Shown here one piece after another: positions 28,777 through 39,243 of a stretch of 64,000 bases of DNA. The position numbers and the translations under genes are program-made. The notes under the pieces were generated by a model, which searched no databases, had not been told where the DNA came from, and worked only from the letters and a program-made list of their open reading frames with translations. Origin of the DNA: Mycobacterium paraffinicum (GTDB lineage Bacteria > Actinomycetota > Actinomycetes > Mycobacteriales > Mycobacteriaceae); the NCBI RefSeq assembly GCF_001907675.1, contig NZ_MPNT01000008.1, positions 1-64,000 of the forward strand, read 5' to 3'. Each line of letters starts with the position of its first letter. Positions within the stretch are counted from its first letter, which is position 1.

Positions 28777-29124
28777 CTACGTCGGCGGCGGCAGGTCCCT
28801 GAGCTTCGCGAGCGCGTCGGCGACCCGGGTCTCCAGGTCGACAATGTCCTCGTCCGCCCACTCGTCGGCGAATTCGGTTGCCTCGCCGATTGCTTCGTTG
28901 ATTCGCCTGGTCACCTCCTGGGCGCCCAGGGCCAGTATGTCGGGATCGATGACCAGGCCGGTCAGGCGCAGGTGGCCGTTCATGGTCACCTCGACCGTGC
29001 CGGTCTGGTCGCTGACCACGATCGCCACCCGTTGCATCCGGCGGACCTGTTCGTCGAGAAGCGCTATGACCGCCTGGAAGTGCTCGATCATCCTCCCGAT
29101 CTGGGGGTGCGCCGGGTCGGACAT
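28777..29124 (-). CDS. YbaB/EbfC-family protein
   Basis: A 115-residue protein. Its N-terminal helix (HFQAVIALLDEQVRRMQ), central beta-sheet (VEVTMNGHLRLTGLVIDPD) and C-terminal acidic helix match the YbaB/EbfC nucleoid-associated fold. In mycobacteria such proteins (EspL-like) often accompany type VII secretion substrates. It starts 9 bp after the epimerase stop and so may be translated from the flavohemoglobin-epimerase transcript rather than with the island genes. Confidence 0.75.
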   Translation of the reverse strand: MSDPAHPQIGRMIEHFQAVIALLDEQVRRMQRVAIVVSDQTGTVEVTMNGHLRLTGLVIDPDILALGAQEVTRRINEAIGEATEFADEWADEDIVDLETRVADALAKLRDLPPPT

Positions 29125-29133
29125 AACGAATCC

Positions 29134-30036
29134 CTATGCGTGAATGGCGAATTGGGAGACCGCGGGCTCGCCCGGCCGCGCGCAGCGGTAGCCGCCGCGG
29201 CGCAGCGCGTCAGTCGGCGCGGTCATCGGCTCGAAGCAGACGATCCGCGTCGCGGGGTCGTCGCCGGTGGGCGCGAAGATCTGCGTGGCCGGATACCCGC
29301 GTTCGAAGTGCACCTCGATGCGGCGCCCGCCGCCGGAGACCGCGAACACCGCGCCGTCGGGCACCTCGTCGTAGGCGTCGTCGAAAGCCTTGTCTCCCAG
29401 AAACTCCGACAGGGCCGGCTGAGGTTCGGATTCGCCGGTGGGCAGCCCAACGTCGTCGAGGAGTAGGTGTCGCAGCGGCGGGGCTTCGATCACCCACTCG
29501 GCGCGCGGCACGTCGGGCAGCTGCAGGTAGGGGTGAAAGCCGAAGCACAGCGGGACGGCGCGGGCGCCGGTCGCCGTCACCGTGGTGCGCACCGTCAGTG
29601 TCCGCTCGGCCAGCCGCACCGCCACCGTCACGAGATGCGGGTAGGGGAAACTGGCCAGCAGCTGCGGATCGGCGGCGAAGTCCAACTCGGCGACCAACTC
29701 GTCGGCCGACTCGGCCGTCACCCGCCAGCCCGGGTAGGCCGCCACCACGCCGTGGATCGGCAAGCCGTTGGGATCGGCGCGGACCCCGTTCTCGCCCGGC
29801 GTCAGCGTCGTCGTCACGCCTTCGGCCGTATAGGTGTTCGCGCCCAACCGGTTTGCCCAGGGATACAGGATCGGGATCCCCATCGTCTTGCCCGCCGTCA
29901 CATAGGCGTCCAGCCCGCGCCGTTGTCCGAGCAGCTCCACGCCGGCATCGCTCAGCGAGGTGCCGATCATGCCCGCCTCGGGCACGAATTGCGCGGCCAA
30001 CGCCGATGCCTGGTCGCGCAGGGTGACGACGCGCAT
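29134..30036 (-). CDS. aldose 1-epimerase family protein
   Basis: A 300-residue galactose-mutarotase-like protein that interconverts anomers of hexoses or phosphorylated hexoses. Landmarks are PILYPWANRLGANTY (substrate Arg-like position), LPIHGVVAAYPGW and FGFHPYLQLP with the conserved histidine. The late Glu region is VCFEPMTAPTDAL. The ATG at 30036 has GGAGGTAGGC just upstream and lies 2 bp after the flavohemoglobin stop, so the two are in one operon. The sugar substrate is not predictable. Confidence 0.85.
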   Translation of the reverse strand: MRVVTLRDQASALAAQFVPEAGMIGTSLSDAGVELLGQRRGLDAYVTAGKTMGIPILYPWANRLGANTYTAEGVTTTLTPGENGVRADPNGLPIHGVVAAYPGWRVTAESADELVAELDFAADPQLLASFPYPHLVTVAVRLAERTLTVRTTVTATGARAVPLCFGFHPYLQLPDVPRAEWVIEAPPLRHLLLDDVGLPTGESEPQPALSEFLGDKAFDDAYDEVPDGAVFAVSGGGRRIEVHFERGYPATQIFAPTGDDPATRIVCFEPMTAPTDALRRGGYRCARPGEPAVSQFAIHA

Positions 30037-30038
30037 GC

Positions 30039-31211
30039 CTACCTCCACAGTGGGTCGTGCTGAATGCGTTCCGGCGGAGCGCCTTTGGCGATCAGGGCGG
30101 CCTTGGTGGCCCGCACCATCGCCGGACCGCCGCAGATCAGGATCTGCCGGTCGCCCCACCCGCCGTACTTGGTGACGACCTCGGGGAGCCGGCCGGTTTG
30201 GCGCACGTGCAGGCCGCGCGGCGGCGTGCAGTCGGGATAGTCGGCGGCCCACGCCGGGTCGGCGCTGTATTCGGACACCGGCGAGACCGACAGCCACGGA
30301 TTGTGGGAGGCCACCTGCCACAGGGTCGGCAGGTCGTAGAGCTCGCAGCGGTAGCGGGCGCCGAAGAACAGGTGCACGCGCGGGTTCACCGCGTACCGGC
30401 ACAGGTCCATGATCAGCGCCCGCAGGGGCGCCAGCCCGGTGCTGCCGGCGACCATAAGCACGTCACCGCCGTTCCGGTCGACCCGCAGGCCGCCGTGCGG
30501 GCTGGACATCCGCCATCGGTCGCCGGGCCGCGTCTCGTTGACGATGGCTGTGCTGACGAGGCCGCCGGGCACGACGCGGACGTGGAACTCGATGCCGCCG
30601 CCCGGGTCCGCCGGGATGGCGGGGGACAGGTATCGCCAGCGGCGCGGGCATTGCGGGACTTGGACGTTGACGTACTGGCCAGCGTGGTAGTCCATCGGCC
30701 GGTCGAGCTGGAGCCGGACGACGGCGAGATCGCGGGACACCCGCATGTGCTCGATCACCGTGCCGTCCCACCAGGCGGGGCCCTCCTCGGCGTCGGCCGC
30801 GCCCCGCATCACCCCGGTGATCAGGTTCAGCGACTGGGTGGCGGCCTCGTCGACGGCGTCGGTCCACGCCTCGCCGAGGTAAGTCCGCAACGACGAGAAC
30901 AAGGCCTGCCGCAAGGTGTCGTAATGCTGGGGCAGCACACCGTATTTGCGGTGATCCCGGCCGAGCTGGGCGAGAAAGGCGACCGGTTCCTGGGCGCGCT
31001 GGTCGACGAGTTCGCCGTAGACCCAACGCAGGGCGTGGGCGAAAGCGGTGCGCTGATCCCCCATTTCGGGCGGGAACAGGTCGCGCACCGAGGCGTCGAG
31101 GCCGAACCAGTGGGTGTAGAACCGCCGGACCAGCTCGTTGTCGGGCCCGGCCCCATCCCGCGCGAACGCGTCGCGCAGCAACCGCAACGCGTCGGTGTCC
31201 TCGAGCCCCAC
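30039..31211 (-). CDS. flavohemoglobin-like protein (Rv0385-like)
   Basis: A 390-residue cytoplasmic protein. It has an N-terminal globin domain (about 1-140, including RRFYTHWFGLDASVRDLF and RDHRKYGVLPQHY with the likely proximal histidine), then an FAD-binding ferredoxin-reductase domain (YHAGQYVNVQVP; RYLSPA in place of the usual RxYS). A NAD-binding part follows (MVAGSTGLAPLRAL, ICGGPAMVRATK). The length equals M. tuberculosis Rv0385, a type II flavohemoglobin reported to oxidise D-lactate rather than detoxify NO. A TetR gene diverges from it across 70 bp. Confidence 0.88.
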   Translation of the reverse strand: MGLEDTDALRLLRDAFARDGAGPDNELVRRFYTHWFGLDASVRDLFPPEMGDQRTAFAHALRWVYGELVDQRAQEPVAFLAQLGRDHRKYGVLPQHYDTLRQALFSSLRTYLGEAWTDAVDEAATQSLNLITGVMRGAADAEEGPAWWDGTVIEHMRVSRDLAVVRLQLDRPMDYHAGQYVNVQVPQCPRRWRYLSPAIPADPGGGIEFHVRVVPGGLVSTAIVNETRPGDRWRMSSPHGGLRVDRNGGDVLMVAGSTGLAPLRALIMDLCRYAVNPRVHLFFGARYRCELYDLPTLWQVASHNPWLSVSPVSEYSADPAWAADYPDCTPPRGLHVRQTGRLPEVVTKYGGWGDRQILICGGPAMVRATKAALIAKGAPPERIQHDPLWR

Positions 31212-31281
31212 GGGGCCCGATTCTAGGCTCGCCGCGCTCGGGGAACATTTTCAATGGTTAGTGAAATGATACCGTCGTCGT

Positions 31282-31935
31282 ATGCCGCCACCTGCCGCTT
31301 CCGCCGCGGGCGCCCAAAGACGCAGGGGCCGCCGCCAGGGCGAGCCGGTCTCCAAGGACGTGGTACTGCGCGCGGCCAAGCGGCGGTTTGCCGCCCAGGG
31401 CTTCGACAAGACGACGCTGCGTCAGATCGCCGACGACGCCCGCGTGGACGCCGCGATGGTGCTGTACCTGTTCGGTTCCAAGGCCGAGCTGTTCCGTGAG
31501 TCGATGCGGCTGGTCCTGGACGGCGACGTGCTGGTCGCCGCGATGGTCGACGGCGAGCGCGAGGACGTCGGGGAGCGGTTGGTGCGGGCCTACCTGCGGA
31601 TCTGGGAAGAGCCGGATACCGGGCCGACCATGGTCGCCATGCTGCACTCGGCGATGCTGAATTCCGATGCGTACGAGGCCTTCCGCGAATTCATGCGCGG
31701 CTACGTGATGACCGCCATCTCCGGCGTCCTGGGCGAGGGCCCCGACACGGTGCTGCGGGCCAACCTGGCCGGGACCAACCTGGTGGGGACCGCGTTGTTC
31801 CGCTACGTGATGCGGGTGGGGCCGCTGGCCGAGCTCCGCGCCGACGAGGTCGTCGGGCTGATCGCGCCGAGCGTGCAGCGCTACCTGACCGGGGACGCCG
31901 ACGAGCTCGGCCTGCCGGCGTCCTATCGCCCGTGA
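31282..31935 (+). CDS. TetR-family transcriptional regulator
   Basis: A 217-residue repressor. A basic, Arg-rich start is followed by the TetR helix-turn-helix: KDVVLRAAKRRFAAQGFDK, TLRQIADDARVDAAMVLYLF and SKAELF (about residues 25-70). The C-terminal ligand domain resembles the TetR_C_17-like type (QRYLTGDADELG end). It diverges from the flavohemoglobin-epimerase operon. The 70-bp gap is AT-rich for this genome and has a loose dyad (ttttca...tgaaat at about 31250-31268), a plausible operator for controlling both genes. Confidence 0.88.
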   Translation: MPPPAASAAGAQRRRGRRQGEPVSKDVVLRAAKRRFAAQGFDKTTLRQIADDARVDAAMVLYLFGSKAELFRESMRLVLDGDVLVAAMVDGEREDVGERLVRAYLRIWEEPDTGPTMVAMLHSAMLNSDAYEAFREFMRGYVMTAISGVLGEGPDTVLRANLAGTNLVGTALFRYVMRVGPLAELRADEVVGLIAPSVQRYLTGDADELGLPASYRP

Positions 31936-31941
31936 CCGGGC

Positions 31942-32367
31942 TCAGCCCTGGTTGACGGTGTTGGCCGTCCCGGCGTTGGCGACGTTCGGTGAACCCCAGT
32001 GGTATGTCACCGCGTTGCCGGTTCCGGAGGTGCTCACCGCGTCCGCGCTGTCGACCGCGACGCGGTTGCGGTGGCCGGAGACGCTGACGCTGGTGCAGTG
32101 GCCGGTGACTGTGACCGTGTTCGTCTGGCCGCTGACCGAGAGGTAGCCGCCCTGGCAGCGGACGGTCTTCGTCGTACCGGTGCCGTTGACCTGCAACGTT
32201 CCCGCCTCGGGAACGGTGGCCGACGGGCCGTCGGCGCCGAGGTCGGTGCGGAACCCCGCGACGGCCAGCCCCGCCAGCGCCAGCCCGCCCACCGCGACGG
32301 CCAGCCTGACGGGACGGGAAGCCCGGCGGGCGGCGGCCTCGTTCTGGGGCTGTTCTGTCTGCGTCAT
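31942..32367 (-). CDS. DUF3060-type exported or membrane-anchored protein
   Basis: A 141-residue protein with a cytoplasmic start, a hydrophobic segment (VRLAVAVGGLALAGLAVAGF, residues about 21-40) and then a small beta-rich domain. Repeated GxxNTVTVTG and VSGHRNRV units suggest stacked beta strands, as in DUF3060 proteins. One cysteine pair (VRCQGG, GHCTSV) may form a disulfide. The ATG at 32367 is chosen; earlier in-frame codons run back into the clpB HAIR/promoter region. It diverges from clpB and converges on the TetR gene (6 bp). The function is unknown. Confidence 0.68.
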   Translation of the reverse strand: MTQTEQPQNEAAARRASRPVRLAVAVGGLALAGLAVAGFRTDLGADGPSATVPEAGTLQVNGTGTTKTVRCQGGYLSVSGQTNTVTVTGHCTSVSVSGHRNRVAVDSADAVSTSGTGNAVTYHWGSPNVANAGTANTVNQG

Positions 32368-32413
32368 CGTTACTCGGGTACCCCGTGCGCCGTAGGACTC
32401 AAAACCCGTTAGA

Positions 32414-32434
32414 GTTGAGCGGAACACACTCAAC
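32414..32434. promoter_or_regulatory. HAIR element, HspR operator of clpB
   Basis: GTTGAGC, 7 nt, ACTCAAC matches the HAIR consensus and is nearly identical in its arms to the first dnaK HAIR element. It places clpB in the HspR regulon. Confidence 0.85.
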
Positions 32435-32447
32435 CTTGACGACGTTG
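32420..32447 (+). promoter_or_regulatory. SigH-type promoter of clpB overlapping the HAIR element
   Basis: CGGAACA at 32420-32426, a 17-nt spacer, then GTTG at 32444-32447. This is one base off the SigH -35 consensus. The -35 sits within the spacer of the HAIR element, so HspR binding should block it directly. Confidence 0.65.
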
Positions 32448-32491
32448 AACATCCCGACAAGCATTTTCCCTACTGATCGAACGGAGGCGTC

Positions 32492-35038
<2,547 letters not shown>

Positions 35039-35045
35039 GGCGGCT

Positions 35046-35102
35046 CGAACGTCGACTTGTTGTCGGCATTTCATCCGAAATCGCCCAACAAGTCGACGTT
35101 CG
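35046..35102. repeat. perfect 17-bp inverted repeat after clpB, possible terminator
   Basis: Arms at 35046-35062 and 35086-35102 are exactly complementary over 17 bp, with a 23-nt loop that itself can pair (tcgg/ccga). It begins 8 nt after the clpB stop. The stem base reads CGAACGTCG, as in the hairpins after udgA and fba. Confidence 0.82.
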
Positions 35103-35213
35103 GCGCGAGAGGGGTGTTACTTGGGTGGCGACCCGCTTGCGCCGCGCTTGCGATCGCCACGCTGTAACTCGGTTGTGACCGACCGGACTTCTTTATTCCG
35201 GAGCAAATGCGGA

Positions 35214-35219
35214 TACCCT
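35214..35219 (+). promoter_or_regulatory. possible -10 element of ttfA
   Basis: TACCCT fits the mycobacterial TANNNT -10. It ends eight bases before the ATG at 35227, so transcription would start at or one base before the initiation codon, giving a leaderless mRNA. No strong ribosome-binding site is visible, which agrees. No convincing -35 is seen. Confidence 0.35.
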
Positions 35220-35226
35220 GTGTGGG

Positions 35227-36090
35227 ATGGTCCCCCTTTGGTTCACGCTCTCCGCGCTGTGCTTCGTCGGCGCGGGCGTGTTGCTGTACGTCGACCTTGA
35301 TCGACGCCGCGGCCGCAGCAGGCGCCGCAAATCCTGGGCGCGATCGCACGGGTTCGACTACGAGCGGGAATCGGCCGACATCCTCAAGCGCTGGAAGCGT
35401 GGTGTGATCTCGACGGTGGGCGACATCGCCGCCGAGAACGTGGTGCTCGGTCAAATCCGCGGCGAGGCCGTGTACATCTTCGACCTCGAGGAGGTCGCCA
35501 CCGTGATCGCGCTGCACCGCAAGGTGGGCACCAACGTGGTCGTGGACCTGCGCCTTAAGGGCTTGAAAGAGCCTCGGGAGAGCGACATTTGGCTGTTGGG
35601 CGCGATCGGCCCGCGGATGGTGTACTCCACCAACCTGGACGCCGCCCGGCGGGCGTGTGACCGCCGCATGGTCACCTTCGCGCACACCGCGCCGGACTCC
35701 GCCGAGATCATGTGGAACGAGCAGAACTGGACGCTGGTCGCCATGCCGATCACCAGCACCCGAACCCAGTGGGACGAGGGCCTGCGCACCGTGCGGCAGT
35801 TCAACGACCTGTTGCGGGTGCTGCCGCCGCTGCCGGAGGAGACCCAGCAGGAGGCGGGCGCGCCCGTCCGTAACGCGGCGCCGAGCCGCCCGCTGGCGCC
35901 CGCCGGCCGCGCGGAGCTGCCGCCCCGGCGCCCCCAGCAAGACGTCGCCGGGCTGCTGGGCTCCGATGTTCAAGCGTCGGCGCGCCGGCCGGCCGAGCCG
36001 ATCCGCCGCGAGCAGCGCGGCACGGACGCCGTTCGCCGGCCGCCGCCGGCGGGGCGCAACGGCCACCAGGCCACCAACTATCAGCACTGA
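35227..36090 (+). CDS. ttfA: TtfA, trehalose monomycolate transport factor (Rv0383c-like)
   Basis: A 287-residue membrane-anchored protein. One TM helix at about 5-22 is followed by a basic stretch (RRRGRSRRRKSW) and a soluble domain to about residue 200. The tail is Pro/Arg-rich and probably disordered. It corresponds to Rv0383c, reported as TtfA, a partner of the MmpL3 exporter that moves trehalose monomycolate for mycomembrane building. Identification rests on recalled sequence similarity and on synteny clpB-ttfA-pyrE. It starts 188 bp after clpB, beyond a hairpin. Confidence 0.85.
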   Translation: MVPLWFTLSALCFVGAGVLLYVDLDRRRGRSRRRKSWARSHGFDYERESADILKRWKRGVISTVGDIAAENVVLGQIRGEAVYIFDLEEVATVIALHRKVGTNVVVDLRLKGLKEPRESDIWLLGAIGPRMVYSTNLDAARRACDRRMVTFAHTAPDSAEIMWNEQNWTLVAMPITSTRTQWDEGLRTVRQFNDLLRVLPPLPEETQQEAGAPVRNAAPSRPLAPAGRAELPPRRPQQDVAGLLGSDVQASARRPAEPIRREQRGTDAVRRPPPAGRNGHQATNYQH

Positions 36091-36144
36091 CGGCGCGCCG
36101 GGCGCCGGGTTGGCGGCGTGGCCGCCGTCATTAGGATGTCGCTC

Positions 36145-36918
36145 ATGCCTCGTCCCGTAGCCCTGATCACCGGCCCCACGTCCGGAATCGGCGCCGGCTA
36201 CGCGCGACGCTATGCGAACGACGGCTACGACCTGGTCCTGGTCGCCCGCGACGTCGACCGGTTGACGGACCTGGCCGGCGAACTGCAGGGCCGGGCCGGC
36301 AACATCGAGGTGCTGCCCGCCGACCTGGCCGACGCCGCCGGCCGGGACGCGGTGTGCGAACGCCTGTCCCAAGGGGTGCGCGTCCTGGTGAACAACGCCG
36401 GCTTCGCCACCTCCGGCGACTTCTGGGCCACCGACCCCGCGCTGCTGCAGTCCCAGCTCGACGTCAACGTCACCGCGGTCATGCACCTCACCCGCGCGGC
36501 CCTGCCGGCCATGCTCGAAGCCGGCGCCGGCACCGTCATCAACATCGCCAGCATCGCCGGGCTGGTGCCCGGGCGCGGCTCCACCTACTCCGCGTCCAAG
36601 GCGTGGGTGATCTCGTTCAGCGAGGGCCTGTCCGTCGGCCTGCAAGGCACCGGCGTCGGGGTGCACGCCGTGTGCCCGGGCTACGTGCACACCGAGTTTC
36701 ACGCCCGCGCGGGGATCGACATGGCCAAGTCGCCGTCGTTCATGTGGCTCGAGGTGGACGACGTGGTGAACCAGAGCCTGGCCGACATCGCGCGCGGCAA
36801 GGTGATCAGCATCCCCGGCCTGCAATACAAGGCGATCATCGCCGCGGAGCGGATGATCCCGCGGACCCTGATGCGGGCCGTGACCAAGCGAATCGGCGGC
36901 GGCCGTGGCCGGACCTGA
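36145..36918 (+). CDS. short-chain dehydrogenase/reductase
   Basis: A 257-residue classical-type SDR. The cofactor motif is TGPTSGIGAGYARR (TGxxxGIG; the adjacent Arg suggests NADP). NNAG lies in LVNNAGFATSG, the catalytic Ser in NIASIAGLVPG, and Tyr/Lys in TYSASKAW. The hydrophobic, basic tail (ERMIPRTLMRAVTKRIGG) may associate with membrane. The ATG at 36145 follows AGGA by eight bases and is preferred to one nine bases upstream. It overlaps pyrE by 14 bp. It is not present between Rv0382c and Rv0383c in M. tuberculosis as I recall it. The substrate is unknown. Confidence 0.88.
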   Translation: MPRPVALITGPTSGIGAGYARRYANDGYDLVLVARDVDRLTDLAGELQGRAGNIEVLPADLADAAGRDAVCERLSQGVRVLVNNAGFATSGDFWATDPALLQSQLDVNVTAVMHLTRAALPAMLEAGAGTVINIASIAGLVPGRGSTYSASKAWVISFSEGLSVGLQGTGVGVHAVCPGYVHTEFHARAGIDMAKSPSFMWLEVDDVVNQSLADIARGKVISIPGLQYKAIIAAERMIPRTLMRAVTKRIGGGRGRT

Positions 36919-37468
36919 CCCGCATGCCGCGCTCGCCGACTTGCGCGCGGAGCTGGCCGACCTGGTGCGCCGCTTGTCGGTGGTGCACGGCAAGGTGACG
37001 CTGTCCTCGGGCAAGGAGGCCGACTACTACGTCGACCTGCGCCGCGCGACCCTGCATCACCGGGCCTCGGCCTTGATCGGCACGCTGATGCGCGACCTCA
37101 CCCACGACTGGGATTACGCGGTGGTCGGCGGGCTGACCCTGGGCGCCGACCCGGTCGCCACGGCCGTCATGCACGCGCCGGGGCGCCCGATCGACGCGTT
37201 CGTGGTTCGTAAGTCAGCGAAAACCCATGGCCTGCAACGCCTTATCGAGGGCTCGGAGGTTGCCGGTAAGCGGGTGCTGGTCGTCGAGGACACCAGCACC
37301 ACGGGCGCGTCGGCGCTGACCGCGGTGCGCGCCGTCCAGGAGGCCGGCGGGTACGTGGTCGGCGTGGCCACGGTCGTGGACCGCTCGACCGGCGCCGCCG
37401 AGGCCATCGAGGCCGAGGGCCTGCCGTACCGCAGCGTGCTGGGCCTCGCCGATCTGGGGCTGGGCTAG
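36905..37468 (+). CDS. pyrE: orotate phosphoribosyltransferase
   Basis: A 187-residue enzyme making OMP from orotate and PRPP in pyrimidine synthesis. The PRPP-binding motif is VLVVEDTSTTGASAL near residue 120. The orotate-binding regions are SSGKEADYYVDLR and FVVRKSAKTHG. The length is normal for the compact actinobacterial form. The GTG at 36905 is inside the end of the SDR gene (14-bp overlap), suggesting translational coupling. Confidence 0.94.
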   Translation: MAGPDPHAALADLRAELADLVRRLSVVHGKVTLSSGKEADYYVDLRRATLHHRASALIGTLMRDLTHDWDYAVVGGLTLGADPVATAVMHAPGRPIDAFVVRKSAKTHGLQRLIEGSEVAGKRVLVVEDTSTTGASALTAVRAVQEAGGYVVGVATVVDRSTGAAEAIEAEGLPYRSVLGLADLGLG

Positions 37469-37480
37469 GCCGTCGTCGCT

Positions 37481-38380
37481 GTGCGCACCTTCCTTGCGAT
37501 GGCGGCCTGCCTGCTGGTGCTGCTGATGGGCTGCTCGGGCCCCGGCCAGCCGGTCCGCCCCTACGGCGCCCAGGGCGCGCGGTTCGGGGAATCGCTTTCG
37601 CTGCTGGGCTGGAACATGGCGGTGTCGAACCTGCGCTGGGACGGCGACTACGTGCTGGTCGACGTCGACGGCTCCGCGGCGAACCCGCAGGCGCCGCACG
37701 CCAAGCCGGAGGACATCCGGTTCGGCCTCTACGGCGCGCTGTCGCATCCGATGGAGTCCAACGGGCTGGGCAGTTGCGACCGGCCGACGGGCAAGGCGCC
37801 CGACGTCCGCGCGCCGCTGTCGGCTTCCGGCGACCGGCTCGCCGGGACGGTTTGCCTTGGGCCGCTTAAGGATCGCAGCCAGGTCCGCGGCGTCTACAGC
37901 TACTCGCCGCGCGACCGGATCCCGAACAGCTCGGCGGCCTACCCGGCCGCGTTCCCGGTGGGGCTGATGCCCACCAACGCTAACGACACCGGCCTGTCGG
38001 TGAAGACCGTCAGCCTGTCGGCCTGGCGCGCCGACGGGGCCCCGATGACCAAGGCGCAGCTCGGCGATCCCGCGGCGTTCAACGGCAACGGCTACATGCT
38101 GCTCGGCCTGGAAGCCGACGGGCTCGCCGCCCGGTATCGCGACGAATCGGCCCACCGCGGCGGCCCACTGATGCTGCTCGCGTCGCCGACGCTGCCCGGC
38201 GCCGGGCTGAACCCGGCGTGCTCGGCGTACGGGTCGTCGGTGCTGATCCTGCCCGACGCCTCGCTGGACGCGGTGCACGTCAGCGCGTCGCTGTGCACGC
38301 AGGGTGAGATCAACGAGGCGCTGCTCTACGCGACAGTGGCGGTCGACGGCACGCACGCCGGGGTGTGGACACCGCGATGA
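37481..38380 (+). CDS. lipoprotein of unknown function (Rv0381c-like)
   Basis: A 299-residue exported protein. The signal peptide is followed by lipobox LMGC, with Cys18 the lipidation site (ACLLVLLMGCSGPG). The mature part is beta-rich with several paired cysteines (SCDRPTG, VCLGPL, ACSAYG, LCTQGE). No catalytic motif is seen. It starts with GTG 12 bp after pyrE and overlaps the following SpoU gene by 4 bp, so it lies within a pyrE-containing operon. The length matches Rv0381c. Confidence 0.78.
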   Translation: MRTFLAMAACLLVLLMGCSGPGQPVRPYGAQGARFGESLSLLGWNMAVSNLRWDGDYVLVDVDGSAANPQAPHAKPEDIRFGLYGALSHPMESNGLGSCDRPTGKAPDVRAPLSASGDRLAGTVCLGPLKDRSQVRGVYSYSPRDRIPNSSAAYPAAFPVGLMPTNANDTGLSVKTVSLSAWRADGAPMTKAQLGDPAAFNGNGYMLLGLEADGLAARYRDESAHRGGPLMLLASPTLPGAGLNPACSAYGSSVLILPDASLDAVHVSASLCTQGEINEALLYATVAVDGTHAGVWTPR

Positions 38381-39027
38381 GCGAACCGGGGCCCGGGCCG
38401 ACCGAATGGGCCGCACCCGCCGCCGGGGTGGGGCCGTGGCCGGGTGAGCCGCCCGACGACCCGCGGTATGACCCGGTCCTGTTGCGCGAGGGCGACACTC
38501 GCAACGTCGTCGACGCCTACCGGTACTGGACGCGCGAGGCGATCATCGCCGACATCGATCGGCGCCGCCATCCGCTGCACGTGGCGATCGAAAACTTCGG
38601 GCACGACGCCAACATCGGTTCGGTGGTGCGCACCGCCAACGCCTTCGCGGTGCACACCGTGCACATCGTGGGCCGGCGGCGGTGGAATCGCCGCGGCGCC
38701 ATGGTGACCGACCGCTATCAGCGGCTGTGTCATCACGACAGCACGGAAGAACTGCTGGGCTTCGCCGCCGATGCCGGGCTGACGGTGGTCGCGGTGGACA
38801 ACGTCCCGGGGGCGACGCGGCTCGAAGAGACCGCGCTGCCGCGGGAGTGCCTGCTGGTGTTCGGTCAGGAGGGCCCGGGCATCACCGACGACATCCGGGC
38901 GGGCGCCGCGATGGCGGTGTCGATCGCCCAGTTCGGCTCGACCCGCAGCATCAACGCCGGCGTCGCCGCCGGCATCGCCATGCACGCCTGGATCCGGCAA
39001 CACGCGGACCTGTCAGACGCGTGGTAG
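38377..39027 (+). CDS. SpoU/TrmH-family RNA 2'-O-methyltransferase (Rv0380c-like)
   Basis: A 216-residue SPOUT methyltransferase. Motif 1 is NFGHDANIGSVVRTANAF, motif 2 is LVFGQEGPGI and motif 3 is SIAQFGSTRSINAGVAAGIA, forming the knotted SAM site. It methylates a ribose in rRNA or tRNA; the target cannot be read from sequence. The N-terminal 45 residues are Pro-rich. The ATG overlaps the lipoprotein stop (ATGA). The following 216 bp hold no gene I can support. Confidence 0.9.
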   Translation: MSEPGPGPTEWAAPAAGVGPWPGEPPDDPRYDPVLLREGDTRNVVDAYRYWTREAIIADIDRRRHPLHVAIENFGHDANIGSVVRTANAFAVHTVHIVGRRRWNRRGAMVTDRYQRLCHHDSTEELLGFAADAGLTVVAVDNVPGATRLEETALPRECLLVFGQEGPGITDDIRAGAAMAVSIAQFGSTRSINAGVAAGIAMHAWIRQHADLSDAW

Positions 39028-39243
39028 CTGCGTCCGTTTTCCCGTCTTTTCTCCTGCCGCATCGAATGTGCGCTCCCGGCGGGGATTCTCGGCGTGTCGC
39101 CGCCATGGGCGCACACGCAAAGCCAACGCTGCACACGCGAAGAGGGTTGGCCCGTCGTCCCGGAATCTGATATCGCCCGCGCTATCAAATCCGCGGACCA
39201 CATGGCGTCCGGAGATTGGCGCTGCGGCTGAGTCCAAATCCGC

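Noticed and set aside
31250-31268. TetR operator as a confident feature
   Set aside because: The dyad ttttca/tgaaat is imperfect and short, so it is mentioned only under the TetR gene.
39028-39243. Search for a secE2/dodecin-like or Gly-rich gene (Rv0379/Rv0378 position)
   Set aside because: No frame in this gap gives a dodecin-like sequence; the genes appear absent at this site.
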